From assembly GCA_964531805.1 (NCBI GenBank), contig CAZHGE010000006.1, positions 1-53,725 of the forward strand: a stretch of DNA of 53,725 nucleotides, written 5' to 3'. Positions 16,589-24,846 of this stretch are shown here, piece by piece (the first letter of the stretch is position 1; the number at the start of each line of letters is the position of its first letter). A program made the translations under genes and the position numbers. The notes under the pieces were generated by a model that searched no databases, had not been told where the DNA came from, and saw only the letters and a program-made list of their open reading frames with translations. This DNA comes from RGIG8767 sp964531805 (GTDB lineage Bacteria > Bacillota > Clostridia > Lachnospirales > Lachnospiraceae).

Positions 16589-16906
16589 TTACTTTAGAAT
16601 ATCCTTCCAGTCCCTGCGTTTATAACCAACTCTCAGGATTATAATGATTTGCTTCACTTCAGATACTTTATAAAATACAAAATATTTTTTAACCGGCATG
16701 CAACGAATGCCCTGCTTATGTAAATTATGGTCTTGAACAAGTGAATATTTATATGGAAAAGATTTTAAAGATGCTATAGATTTTGATAAAATTTTTATTA
16801 GATTATAAGAAATGTCAGGTTGGAACAACCTATCTGTAATATAATCTCCAATAGCAGTGATATCGCTCTCTGCTATTGGAGTTATTTGAATCCGATATTT
16901 CTTCAA
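16589..16906 (-). CDS. RelE/ParE-family toxin
   Basis: 105 residues with the RelE/ParE pattern: N-terminal KKYRIQITPIAESDI, central YKYSLVQDHNLHKQGIR, and C-terminal VFYKVSEVKQIIIILRVGYKRRDW. It should act on translation or on gyrase; the subclass is not clear. The start codon is TTG at 16906, overlapping the antitoxin stop as TTGA, so its translation depends on coupling to the antitoxin gene. Confidence 0.85.
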   Translation of the reverse strand: MKKYRIQITPIAESDITAIGDYITDRLFQPDISYNLIKILSKSIASLKSFPYKYSLVQDHNLHKQGIRCMPVKKYFVFYKVSEVKQIIIILRVGYKRRDWKDILK

Positions 16907-17052
16907 CGAGGTTTATATCTTCTTTCTAATTTATCAAACACCTCATCAAAATCCAATAATCTGTTATTTTCCATATCATCAAGGCCTTCTTGCACAAATT
17001 GCCGTACTTCGTCCCATGCGGGTTCATTTGTAAAAAGAGATGCAGCTTCCAT
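16903..17052 (-). CDS. antitoxin of the RelE/ParE pair
   Basis: A 49-residue acidic protein (EVRQFVQEGLDDMENNRLLDFDEVF) typical of the short ParD/Phd-like antitoxins. The start at 17052 is fixed by GGAGG 7 nt upstream; the frame is open further upstream without support. No clear DNA-binding motif is visible at this length. It precedes and overlaps the toxin gene by 4 nt. Confidence 0.8.
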   Translation of the reverse strand: MEAASLFTNEPAWDEVRQFVQEGLDDMENNRLLDFDEVFDKLERRYKPR

Positions 17053-17083
17053 AGCGAAACCTCCTTCTTTTTTATTTAGCCAA

Positions 17084-17112
17084 AATATGTCACATTTTTT
17101 ATATTTTTGCAA
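17084..17112 (-). promoter_or_regulatory. possible promoter of the toxin-antitoxin pair
   Basis: Minus strand: TTGCAA (17112-17107), 17-bp spacer, CATATT (17089-17084), about 30 nt before the antitoxin start. Confidence 0.45.
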
Positions 17113-17126
17113 TATAAAATTTATGC

Positions 17127-18371
17127 TTAGGTCTCTAATAACGCACTCACATCCGGAAAAAGTTCCACGCTACGCTTTAAAATACCATGCATATGGGCAA
17201 TGGCAATGCCGTAATTGACAATTGGTATATCATTAGAAGCGGCACGCTTGATACGATTCTTCATCTCCGTTTCATTGAGTGTACAACCGCCACAATGGAC
17301 GATTACGGAATACGGGGATAAATCTTCTGGAAAATCACCGCCGGAACTAAAGGCAAATTCTGGTCTTACACCGGAAAACTCTTCGATCCAATGAGGCATT
17401 TTTACCGTACCGATATCGTCACACTGACGATGGTGAGTACAGCCTTCCGAAATCAATACCTTGTCACCATCCTTTAATTTGGATAACGCTGCTGCTCCTT
17501 TTACCAATTCTTCTAAATCTCCTTTATACCGTGCCATTAAGATAGAAAAAGAAGTTAATGGTACATCTTTTGGAACATCCTTACTGATTTTTCCAAACAC
17601 CTGTGAATCGGTAATTACCATTTTAGGAGTCTTAGAAAGACATGCAAGAGTCTTTACCAGTTCTGTATCCTGACAGGTTACTACAATGCCATGCTTATCT
17701 AAAATATCACGAATCGTCAGCTGCTGAGGTAAAATCAAACGCCCCTTTGGGGCAGATTCATCAATTGGTGTTACCAGTACAACTATGTCTCCCTCTCTAA
17801 TCATATCAGCAACTAATGGTTTTTGCTTTTTCATACCGGATGCAAATGAGCCCAGTTTTTCTTTAATTTCCTGTATGCCTTCCCCAGTTACAGTACTGGC
17901 AAAGAGTGCTTTTTCACTCACCACAATGTTATTGGGGTCTAAGTACACATTTTTACTATCATCAGCACATTTTATAACTAAGTCAGCCTTATTATAAACA
18001 ACGATATACGGTGTTTTGCTCTCTGTGAATGTCTTGATTAATTCTTCATCCTGTTCTCTTAATCCCACAGAAGCATCCACTACAAGCACAGCAATATCTG
18101 TCTGCCCTAAAATCTGTTGGGTCTTCTCTATTCTGAGTTTTCCCAACTCTCCCTCATCATCCATTCCCGGTGTATCAATGATAACCACCGGCCCTAAAGG
18201 AAGAAGCTCCATTGCTTTCTTTACCGGGTCTGTCGTAGTTCCTTTTACATCGGATACCACCGAAAGTTGCTGTCCAGTTATTTTATTTACCAAACTTGAT
18301 TTGCCTGCATTACGCATGCCAAAAAATCCAATATGCAGCCTTTCACCCGATACTGTATCTTGTAATCCCAT
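17127..18371 (-). CDS. hydF: [FeFe]-hydrogenase maturation GTPase HydF
   Basis: HydF is the scaffold that carries the two-iron precursor and delivers it to the hydrogenase. GTPase motifs: P-loop GMRNAGKSS (18-26), DTPGMDDEG and NKAD. The iron-sulfur ligands are in CTHH (311-314) and HCGGC (359-363), the HydF pattern. 414 residues is the normal length. GGAGGAAAA precedes the ATG. It follows hydG by 49 nt and is the last gene of the hydE-hydG-hydF group. Confidence 0.95.
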   Translation of the reverse strand: MGLQDTVSGERLHIGFFGMRNAGKSSLVNKITGQQLSVVSDVKGTTTDPVKKAMELLPLGPVVIIDTPGMDDEGELGKLRIEKTQQILGQTDIAVLVVDASVGLREQDEELIKTFTESKTPYIVVYNKADLVIKCADDSKNVYLDPNNIVVSEKALFASTVTGEGIQEIKEKLGSFASGMKKQKPLVADMIREGDIVVLVTPIDESAPKGRLILPQQLTIRDILDKHGIVVTCQDTELVKTLACLSKTPKMVITDSQVFGKISKDVPKDVPLTSFSILMARYKGDLEELVKGAAALSKLKDGDKVLISEGCTHHRQCDDIGTVKMPHWIEEFSGVRPEFAFSSGGDFPEDLSPYSVIVHCGGCTLNETEMKNRIKRAASNDIPIVNYGIAIAHMHGILKRSVELFPDVSALLET

Positions 18372-18420
18372 TTTTCCTCCATCACATAACAGGCTGCATT
18401 GCAGGCTGCCATTCTCTAAT

Positions 18421-19878
18421 TTAAAACCGGAAATCTCTCCGGTTAGATGCCTTAATCTGCCTAATATTATCTTCTGCGATTTCTCGCACCTTTTCTTTTG
18501 GAATCCGCTTTAATTCCTCTTCCACCATTTTATAGCCAATCTCCTTTGTCTTAGGGGAAGCGTAATCCTCTAAATACTCAGAAAGAGTCATAAGGGCATT
18601 CGGATGGCAGCAGTTCAAAATCTGACCAGTCTTGCACAGACTCATAAAACGGTCACCGGTTCTGCCTTCACGATAACATGCCGTACAGAAGGATGGAATA
18701 TGTCCGTTTTCCATCAACCAACGTACCACTTCATCCAAGCTTCTCTGATCGGACACATCAAACTGTTCCGTATCATGTGGACGTTCTTCATCCGAATAAC
18801 CCGCATATCCGCCTACGGAAGTACGGGAACCACCGGACACCTGAGAAACACCTAAACGCAACAGTTTTGTTCTAACTGCTTCACTTTCTCTTGTAGAAAT
18901 AATCAATCCTGTATATGGTACTGCCAATCGGATACAGGCAGTGATTTTGGCAAAGGTTTCATCATCAATACCATTGTCAAACTGATCCGGATCAATGTCA
19001 TCAGCTCGTTTAAGCCGTGGCACACTGATTGTATGCGGCCCTACCCCATGCACAGCCTCCAAATGTTCTGCATGCATAAGAAGTCCTGCAAACTCATATT
19101 TGTATAATTCCAATCCAAATAATACACCAAGTCCTACATCATCAATGCCGCCTTCCATGGCACGGTCCATGGCTTCTGTATGATACGCATAATCATGCTT
19201 AGGTCCTGTAGGATGAAGCTGCAAATAGCTTTCCTTATGATAGGTTTCCTGGAACAAAATATAAGTTCCAATTTCTACTTCCTTTAACTTACGGTAATTT
19301 TCTACCGTTGTAGCTGCAATATTTACATTGATGCGGCGGATATCGCCATTTTTATGATGAACACTGTAAATAGTCTTAATACACTCCAAAATATATTCGA
19401 TTGGATTATTTACCGGGTCTTCTCCTGCCTCAATTGCCAAACGTTTATGCCCCATATCCTGTAGTGCGATTACTTCTGCTTTTACTTCTTCCTGTGTCAG
19501 TTTTTTACGTGGAATGTGTTTATTTTTCATATGATAAGGACAGTATACACATCCGTTGACACAATAGTTAGACAGATACAAAGGAGCAAACATAACTATA
19601 CGGTTCCCATAAAATGCCAGTTTGATTTCCTCGGCGATTTCATACATCCTCTCGATTTTTTCCGGATCTTCGCAAGCCAATAAGACAGATGCCTCTCTAT
19701 GGCTTAAGCCTGCACAGACATACCCCGTTTCTGTTTTCTTTGGACGTGCCTTTTCTAAAATTTCATCAATCAACTCCATGTTGTTTTTATTTGCCTCTGC
19801 ATAGACAAGGGTTTCACGAATTTCTCCATCATGAATAAATTCTTCTGCTTTTAGTGATTTTGGATTGTAATTTGTCAT
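18421..19878 (-). CDS. hydG: [FeFe]-hydrogenase H-cluster radical SAM maturase HydG
   Basis: Tyrosine lyase that makes the CO and CN ligands of the H-cluster. The radical SAM motif CVNGCVYC has Cys106, Cys110 and Cys113. The C-terminal auxiliary cluster ligands of HydG, absent from ThiH, are present: CTAC (398-401) followed by Cys415 and CC at 423-424. 485 residues is the usual length. It starts 41 nt after hydE. Confidence 0.96.
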   Translation of the reverse strand: MTNYNPKSLKAEEFIHDGEIRETLVYAEANKNNMELIDEILEKARPKKTETGYVCAGLSHREASVLLACEDPEKIERMYEIAEEIKLAFYGNRIVMFAPLYLSNYCVNGCVYCPYHMKNKHIPRKKLTQEEVKAEVIALQDMGHKRLAIEAGEDPVNNPIEYILECIKTIYSVHHKNGDIRRINVNIAATTVENYRKLKEVEIGTYILFQETYHKESYLQLHPTGPKHDYAYHTEAMDRAMEGGIDDVGLGVLFGLELYKYEFAGLLMHAEHLEAVHGVGPHTISVPRLKRADDIDPDQFDNGIDDETFAKITACIRLAVPYTGLIISTRESEAVRTKLLRLGVSQVSGGSRTSVGGYAGYSDEERPHDTEQFDVSDQRSLDEVVRWLMENGHIPSFCTACYREGRTGDRFMSLCKTGQILNCCHPNALMTLSEYLEDYASPKTKEIGYKMVEEELKRIPKEKVREIAEDNIRQIKASNRRDFRF

Positions 19879-19919
19879 TTCTTTTTCTTACTCTGATCGG
19901 ATCAGAGTCTCCTTTTTCT

Positions 19920-20972
19920 CTAGTCTATTTTGATATCTCCACGGTCTGTTACGATCTCATAACCGATCCGGTGCATCCGCTCAGCTAACGCAGTTCTGCT
20001 CTGTGCAGACTCTGCTCCATCGCTGATCTTATTATCATACAAATTGTATTTTTTTCGTACCGCCGACGGTGATAAATTCGGCATCACAACATTTGCGCCT
20101 GCCCAAATTCCTTTCTCACGTCCCATAGAATCTATGGTTCCCAAAGCGGTTGTTGATGGCAGCAGAATATTGGGTTTGATGAGTCTGATTATCGATAACA
20201 AGTAACAGGTCAAATCCAGTGTTCCTGCTTTTTCTCCTTCAAAGGGTGTATTCTTCGCCGGTATAAAAGGTCCGATACCACACATATCCGGCTGGAACTC
20301 CTGGATAAAAACAAGATCTTTAGCAAGCTGCTCCATGGTCTGATAAGGGGAACCTACCATAAAACCACAACCTGTCTGATAACCAATTTCTTTTAAATCA
20401 TGCAGACATCGCATCCGGTTTTCATAGGAAAGTTCCTGTGGATGAAGTTTTCCATAATGAAAGGCATCCGCAGTCTCATGTCTGAGAAGATAGCGATCCG
20501 CTCCTGCATCATACAATCTTTGATAACTGTCACGGCTTCGCTCACCCAAAGAAAGGGTCACTGCACAATCGGGATATAACACTTTTATCCTTTCAATCAG
20601 ATTGCACAACACCCCGTCCGTATAATATCCATCCTCGCCACCCTGTAATACAAAGGTACGAAATCCCAATTCATACCCTTCCTTGCAACACGCCAAAATC
20701 TCTTCCGGTGTCAATCTGTATCGCTGGCAGTCTGCGTTGCTTTTGCGTATACCGCAGTAAAGACAGTCATTTTTACAGATATTACTAATCTCAATGAGTC
20801 CACGGATAAATACTGTATTGCCATAAATTGCCTTACGAACTTCCACAGCATACTCATTCAACAGTTCTGCCGCTTCTGCAGTCCGGTTTGAAAGTAGAAA
20901 AATATACTCTTCCAAGGACAATTTTTTCTCTGCTTTTAACTTTTCAATTAATAAAAAAAGTTGTTTATTCAT
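19920..20972 (-). CDS. hydE: [FeFe]-hydrogenase H-cluster radical SAM maturase HydE
   Basis: Radical SAM enzyme of the BioB/PylB-like group that acts on the iron-cysteine product of HydG during H-cluster assembly. The motif NICKNDCLYCG has Cys66, Cys70 and Cys73 when counted from the ATG at 20972. That start gives 350 residues, the family length, but lacks a clear ribosome-binding site. In-frame alternatives are ATG 21002/20999 and TTG 21008. No hydrogenase structural gene lies in this window. Confidence 0.93.
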   Translation of the reverse strand: MNKQLFLLIEKLKAEKKLSLEEYIFLLSNRTAEAAELLNEYAVEVRKAIYGNTVFIRGLIEISNICKNDCLYCGIRKSNADCQRYRLTPEEILACCKEGYELGFRTFVLQGGEDGYYTDGVLCNLIERIKVLYPDCAVTLSLGERSRDSYQRLYDAGADRYLLRHETADAFHYGKLHPQELSYENRMRCLHDLKEIGYQTGCGFMVGSPYQTMEQLAKDLVFIQEFQPDMCGIGPFIPAKNTPFEGEKAGTLDLTCYLLSIIRLIKPNILLPSTTALGTIDSMGREKGIWAGANVVMPNLSPSAVRKKYNLYDNKISDGAESAQSRTALAERMHRIGYEIVTDRGDIKID

Positions 20973-21082
20973 AAAATAAATTATATAACGTGGTTCCATC
21001 ATTCGCAAGGAAAGTCTCTTTCATAGAACCTTTTTTCAATCATCTTTCTTCTCTTGTATTTGAAAAAAAGCAATCCTCCCTA

Positions 21083-21111
21083 TTGACATTTTTTTACAAT
21101 GCGATTACATT
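21083..21111 (+). promoter_or_regulatory. promoter of the riboswitch-thiT transcript
   Basis: -35 TTGACA (21083-21088), 17-bp spacer, -10 TACATT (21106-21111). A palindrome, TACAATG-N6-CATTGTA at 21095-21114, covers the spacer and -10 region and could be a repressor site. Confidence 0.7.
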
Positions 21112-21164
21112 GTAGGGGAAACAAGGGCATACACAAATGTCTTGTTATTAAAAAATGAATACAT

Positions 21165-21248
21165 GCTAGGGGAGCATTTGCTGAGACTGAACCTTTGGTT
21201 CTAACCCTCATTACTTGAACCGGATAATACCGGCGTAAGGAAGCACAT
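21165..21248 (+). ncRNA. TPP riboswitch (THI element)
   Basis: Conserved pieces appear in order: GGGGAGC, then GCTGAGA, a variable P3 stem, ACTTGAACC, GGATAATACCGGCG and TAAGGAAGCA. These form the thiamine-pyrophosphate aptamer. The aptamer is about 150 nt upstream of thiT and should lower its expression when TPP is high. Confidence 0.95.
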
Positions 21249-21266
21249 ATAATACGGAAATGCGTA

Positions 21267-21302
21267 CCAAACGTCGACGCGCTTCGCGAGTCGTCTTATT
21301 GG
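21267..21302. repeat. stem-loop repeat, copy 4 (inverted)
   Basis: The reverse complement of the 36-bp repeat near 12 kb, beginning CCAAACGTCGACG and ending TCGTCTTATTGG. It lies between the riboswitch aptamer and the thiT ribosome-binding site, so it is transcribed in the leader. Confidence 0.85.
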
Positions 21303-21369
21303 ACATAATATTAACAACCATTAATATTCATACCTTCTAACTTATCGCATTTTCCTATTAGATGATCTT

Positions 21370-21391
21370 CCTCCTATGCATGGCAAGGAGG
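21370..21391 (+). promoter_or_regulatory. hairpin sequestering the thiT ribosome-binding site
   Basis: CCTCCT (21370-21375) pairs exactly with AGGAGG (21386-21391), the thiT ribosome-binding site, and seven T residues follow before the ATG. It can hide the site and is a plausible expression platform for translational control by the TPP aptamer. The T-run also makes it terminator-like. Confidence 0.7.
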
Positions 21392-21398
21392 TTTTTTT

Positions 21399-21947
21399 AT
21401 GTCAAAAATTACTACCAAACAAATCGTATTTTCTGCAATGGCAATTGCGCTGGCAACGGTAATTTCTGTTGTCATCAAACTTCCATCCCTTCCAAATGGT
21501 GGAAGTGTCACTTTATTTTCCATGCTCATCATATGCCTGATTGGCTATTGGTACGGTCCTAAGGTCAGCCTTATTGTTGCGATTGCCTATGGTATCCTTC
21601 AATTTATTGTGGGACCTTATGTTGTGCACCCGCTTCAGGTTGCTTTAGATTATCCATTAGCTTTCGGAGCACTGGGATTGTCCGGTTTCTTTAGCAATTC
21701 TAAAAATGGACTGATCAAAGGATTTATTGCCGGTTCTATGGGAAGGCTTTTTATGCACTGTATTTCCGGTGTCATATTCTATACTACATATGTTGGTGAC
21801 CTGATTGGAAATGTAACTGCTATCTGGGCAGGGATTCTTTATAATATGAGTTACATTATCCCGGAAGTGATTTTAACTTTGGTACTCTTAGCATTACCGC
21901 CCGTACGCAGCGCATTTGCAGAACTGAAAAAGATGGCATTAAGTTAA
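21399..21947 (+). CDS. thiT: energy-coupled thiamine transporter ThiT
   Basis: 182-residue membrane S-component of an ECF-type vitamin transporter; six hydrophobic segments span it. The pattern LPSLPNGGSVTLFSM and the segment YGPKVSLIVAIAYGILQ are typical of ThiT/YuaJ. The TPP riboswitch upstream confirms thiamine as the likely substrate. It would depend on a shared EcfAA'T energising module encoded elsewhere. AGGAGG lies 7 nt before the ATG. Confidence 0.95.
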   Translation: MSKITTKQIVFSAMAIALATVISVVIKLPSLPNGGSVTLFSMLIICLIGYWYGPKVSLIVAIAYGILQFIVGPYVVHPLQVALDYPLAFGALGLSGFFSNSKNGLIKGFIAGSMGRLFMHCISGVIFYTTYVGDLIGNVTAIWAGILYNMSYIIPEVILTLVLLALPPVRSAFAELKKMALS

Positions 21948-21962
21948 AACTGTTTGCATGAT

Positions 21963-21992
21963 AAAAGGCAGGGATTTTCTCCCTGCCTTTTT
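21963..21992. terminator. bidirectional terminator between thiT and the hybrid kinase gene
   Basis: AAAAGGCAGGGA pairs with TCCCTGCCTTTT around TTTTC, followed by further T on the plus strand and A-rich on the other side. It serves thiT and touches the stop codon of the convergent kinase gene. Confidence 0.9.
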
Positions 21993-24808
21993 TATGAAAG
22001 CATTTCTTTTCCTTTTTCCAAAACAGTCAAATAATAGAAATAGAAGTTTTCCCAGTTAGTCTGCAAAAATGCTTCATCTTTTGCCTTAGAAGCCATTTCC
22101 TGTTCTTTGGCTAGTTCCGATAAACGATTCGCTCCAATGGTAAGAGAAGTACTCTTAATGGCATGTACCATAATCGTGTAATTTTCCCAATCTTTTTCCT
22201 GATAACAAATTGGAAGTTTTTCCACATATTTTTCTGACTGTGTAAGATATACCTTTAACATTTCATAATACATCTCATCACTGTTACAACAATATGGCAT
22301 GGCGCTTGCTTTATTGATCCATTCCTGCTCTTCTGCTTTCGGTTCCGAATCCTTTCTCTGCATATTTTCCTGCGGCTTATTTATCTGTGCCCCTTTCTCC
22401 AGAGTTTCTTCAAATTTTACCTCTTCTTCTTTTTCAACAGACTGTTTCTGTTCTTTAACCTCATCCGGAAGATGCGCAGCTAACATCTCTTCGAGTTTGT
22501 CACTGGCAATCGGCTTGGATAAATAATCATCAAATCCCTCCTTCAGATAACTCTCCCGGCTTCCAGCTATGGCATTCGCTGTCAGAGCGATTACTTTTGT
22601 TCCTTGATTTGGATTTTCCTTTTCTTCCTTTAACAGATGCAAGGTCTGTATGCCATCCAATTCCGGCATCATATGATCCATAAAAATCAGATCATACTTT
22701 TTATCTTTGGTCTTTGCAAGACATTCCTTCCCACCTGATGCCGTATCCACTTGTATTTTAGTCTGTTTTAAAAGTGCCTTAAACACTTCCAGATTCATAT
22801 CATTGTCATCTACAACCAAAACTTTGGCATTCGGAGCACACAACTGTTCCTTTTCTGTATCAGCCTGTGCAATATCTGTTTTAACAGCGGTTTCTGCATC
22901 TGCAAGAGTCTTCTGATTCAAAATTCTCTGTGGAATTAGAACTGTAAAACAAGACCCCTTCCCATAAACACTCTCGACTTTTAACTGTCCATGCATCAGA
23001 TCAATCAAGCGCTTGGAAATACTCAGTCCAAGACCCGTTCCCTGAATGGAACGGTTTTTCTCCTGCTCTAAACGGGTAAAACTCTCAAACAGTTTGGACA
23101 TATCTTCCTGTTTGATTCCACTTCCCGTATCCTCTACCGCCATTTCAAGTTCCACTTGACCATTTTCTAAAAACTGACCACCTACTCTAAAGATTACTTT
23201 ACCCCTTGTAGTATACTTCACTGCATTGGTTACTAAATTATGCAACACCTGTTTAATACGAATCTCATCTCCAAATAATATGGCTGGAAGCTTATCATCT
23301 ATGTAAATTTCCACTTTCAGTCCCTTTTCCTCCGCCTTTGTAGAAAGGACCTGAATGACATCTTTTAGTAAAATATTCAAGTTATATTCTGTTTCCACAA
23401 CCTCCATATGCCCCGCTTCAATTTTGGAAAAATCAAGTACATCATCTATAAGTGCAAGAAGCATATTGCTGGCACGCTTTATATTCTGTGCATATTCTGT
23501 TACTTCTTTGCTCTGATTTTCCCTAAGGATCATCTCATTCATACCGATTACCGTATTGATTGGTGTACGGATTTCGTGGGACATATTAGCCAGGAAGTCT
23601 GCCTTGGATTTACCCAATTGAACAGCCACCTGCGTTTCCTGTTCCTTTTTCATTAAATCTTTCGCCGTCTTAATAGACGCCATCGCAAGTAAAAATAACA
23701 GGCCGATACAAATCATAATACCTCTGTTATGATTCATATTCAGATACACCCATATAATTTCCACGCTGCCTGCTATGATTACCCCCGCAAAACCTATAGC
23801 TATTAAACGGTATTCCTGTAATTTCTTCTTTTTCCAGTCAAGCAGTATGGTAATGCTAAATACAATAAATGCTGCACCCAAAGTAAGATGCATGCCAATC
23901 ATCGTATCTATAAAATCCCTGATATTGCATAACTGTAATATCGTGCACACCACAAACTCTGCTATTGTTACCGTACACATAATCCTATGCCACTTTTGGT
24001 ATCTATGCTCTTGGATACTATCGATATAAATATAAAAGGGCAGCGGTATAATCATAACTGCAAAAAAGGCAATACTACCAAATACCGAATTATTTGGCAA
24101 TAAGAACTGGCGCAATTTAGATTCTGCAATCATCCAGAGCGCAGCCCAAAAAACGCCCCACCCAAGATAATTCAATGCCACACGCTTATGAAATACCACA
24201 CGAAGCAGTACACTGGCTCCAATGACTATTATACTTAATAAGAGGATAATCATATCAACCAATGTGATTACTCCATATTTTTGAATCAAAAAATTAAATA
24301 TTGCTGATGGATTGCCTATGTATACTTCATTCAACTGTCCCGTATACATCGAATCACTGACGCTGATAATACGCAGAGTCTTACCACTGTCTGATTCTGA
24401 AAGCCCGGCAAAAACATAGGAACTCATACTATTTCTGCCAAATGGCCTTGAATCTTTAGTCGTATACCGCTGACGCATCATACCATCCACATATACTTCA
24501 ATATCCTGCTGGGAACTGCGAAGACAAACACTATACCCATCATCAATTCCATCTGGCAAAACTGTTTCTATGATAACTGCTTCATTTCGGTAAGCATCAC
24601 ATTTACCAGGCACTTCCACAAACTGGCGGCTTCCATCCGGCAGTATCCGTTCCCATTCTGCTTCCAAAATCTCACAATGATCTATACTTACTGCATTTTC
24701 CGGCGGCAGAAAAGTTTCTGCCAAACAAAAATACAATAATACCCCTATCATCAATACAAACAGAATTCTATTTATAATCTTCATACCATCTGTATTTTCT
24801 TTCCCCAT
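21992..24808 (-). CDS. hybrid sensor histidine kinase with receiver and HPt domains
   Basis: 938 residues. An N-terminal membrane segment (12-30) is followed by an extracellular domain of about 145 residues, then seven hydrophobic segments (about 178-378), the arrangement of 7TMR-DISM receptors. Next come HisKA with SHEIRTP (His411), an ATPase domain (NLVTNAVKYT, GTGLGLSISKRL), a receiver (VVDDNDMN, phospho-acceptor in IFMDHMMPELDG) and an HPt domain with VHAIKSTS (His882). All phosphorelay residues are intact. The output regulator and signal are unknown. It starts 38 nt after addA and may be co-transcribed with addBA. GGGGGAT precedes the ATG. Confidence 0.92.
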   Translation of the reverse strand: MGKENTDGMKIINRILFVLMIGVLLYFCLAETFLPPENAVSIDHCEILEAEWERILPDGSRQFVEVPGKCDAYRNEAVIIETVLPDGIDDGYSVCLRSSQQDIEVYVDGMMRQRYTTKDSRPFGRNSMSSYVFAGLSESDSGKTLRIISVSDSMYTGQLNEVYIGNPSAIFNFLIQKYGVITLVDMIILLLSIIVIGASVLLRVVFHKRVALNYLGWGVFWAALWMIAESKLRQFLLPNNSVFGSIAFFAVMIIPLPFYIYIDSIQEHRYQKWHRIMCTVTIAEFVVCTILQLCNIRDFIDTMIGMHLTLGAAFIVFSITILLDWKKKKLQEYRLIAIGFAGVIIAGSVEIIWVYLNMNHNRGIMICIGLLFLLAMASIKTAKDLMKKEQETQVAVQLGKSKADFLANMSHEIRTPINTVIGMNEMILRENQSKEVTEYAQNIKRASNMLLALIDDVLDFSKIEAGHMEVVETEYNLNILLKDVIQVLSTKAEEKGLKVEIYIDDKLPAILFGDEIRIKQVLHNLVTNAVKYTTRGKVIFRVGGQFLENGQVELEMAVEDTGSGIKQEDMSKLFESFTRLEQEKNRSIQGTGLGLSISKRLIDLMHGQLKVESVYGKGSCFTVLIPQRILNQKTLADAETAVKTDIAQADTEKEQLCAPNAKVLVVDDNDMNLEVFKALLKQTKIQVDTASGGKECLAKTKDKKYDLIFMDHMMPELDGIQTLHLLKEEKENPNQGTKVIALTANAIAGSRESYLKEGFDDYLSKPIASDKLEEMLAAHLPDEVKEQKQSVEKEEEVKFEETLEKGAQINKPQENMQRKDSEPKAEEQEWINKASAMPYCCNSDEMYYEMLKVYLTQSEKYVEKLPICYQEKDWENYTIMVHAIKSTSLTIGANRLSELAKEQEMASKAKDEAFLQTNWENFYFYYLTVLEKGKEMLS

Positions 24809-24846
24809 TTACAATCCCCCATCTTTTGTAATCTCATTTATCTCTA

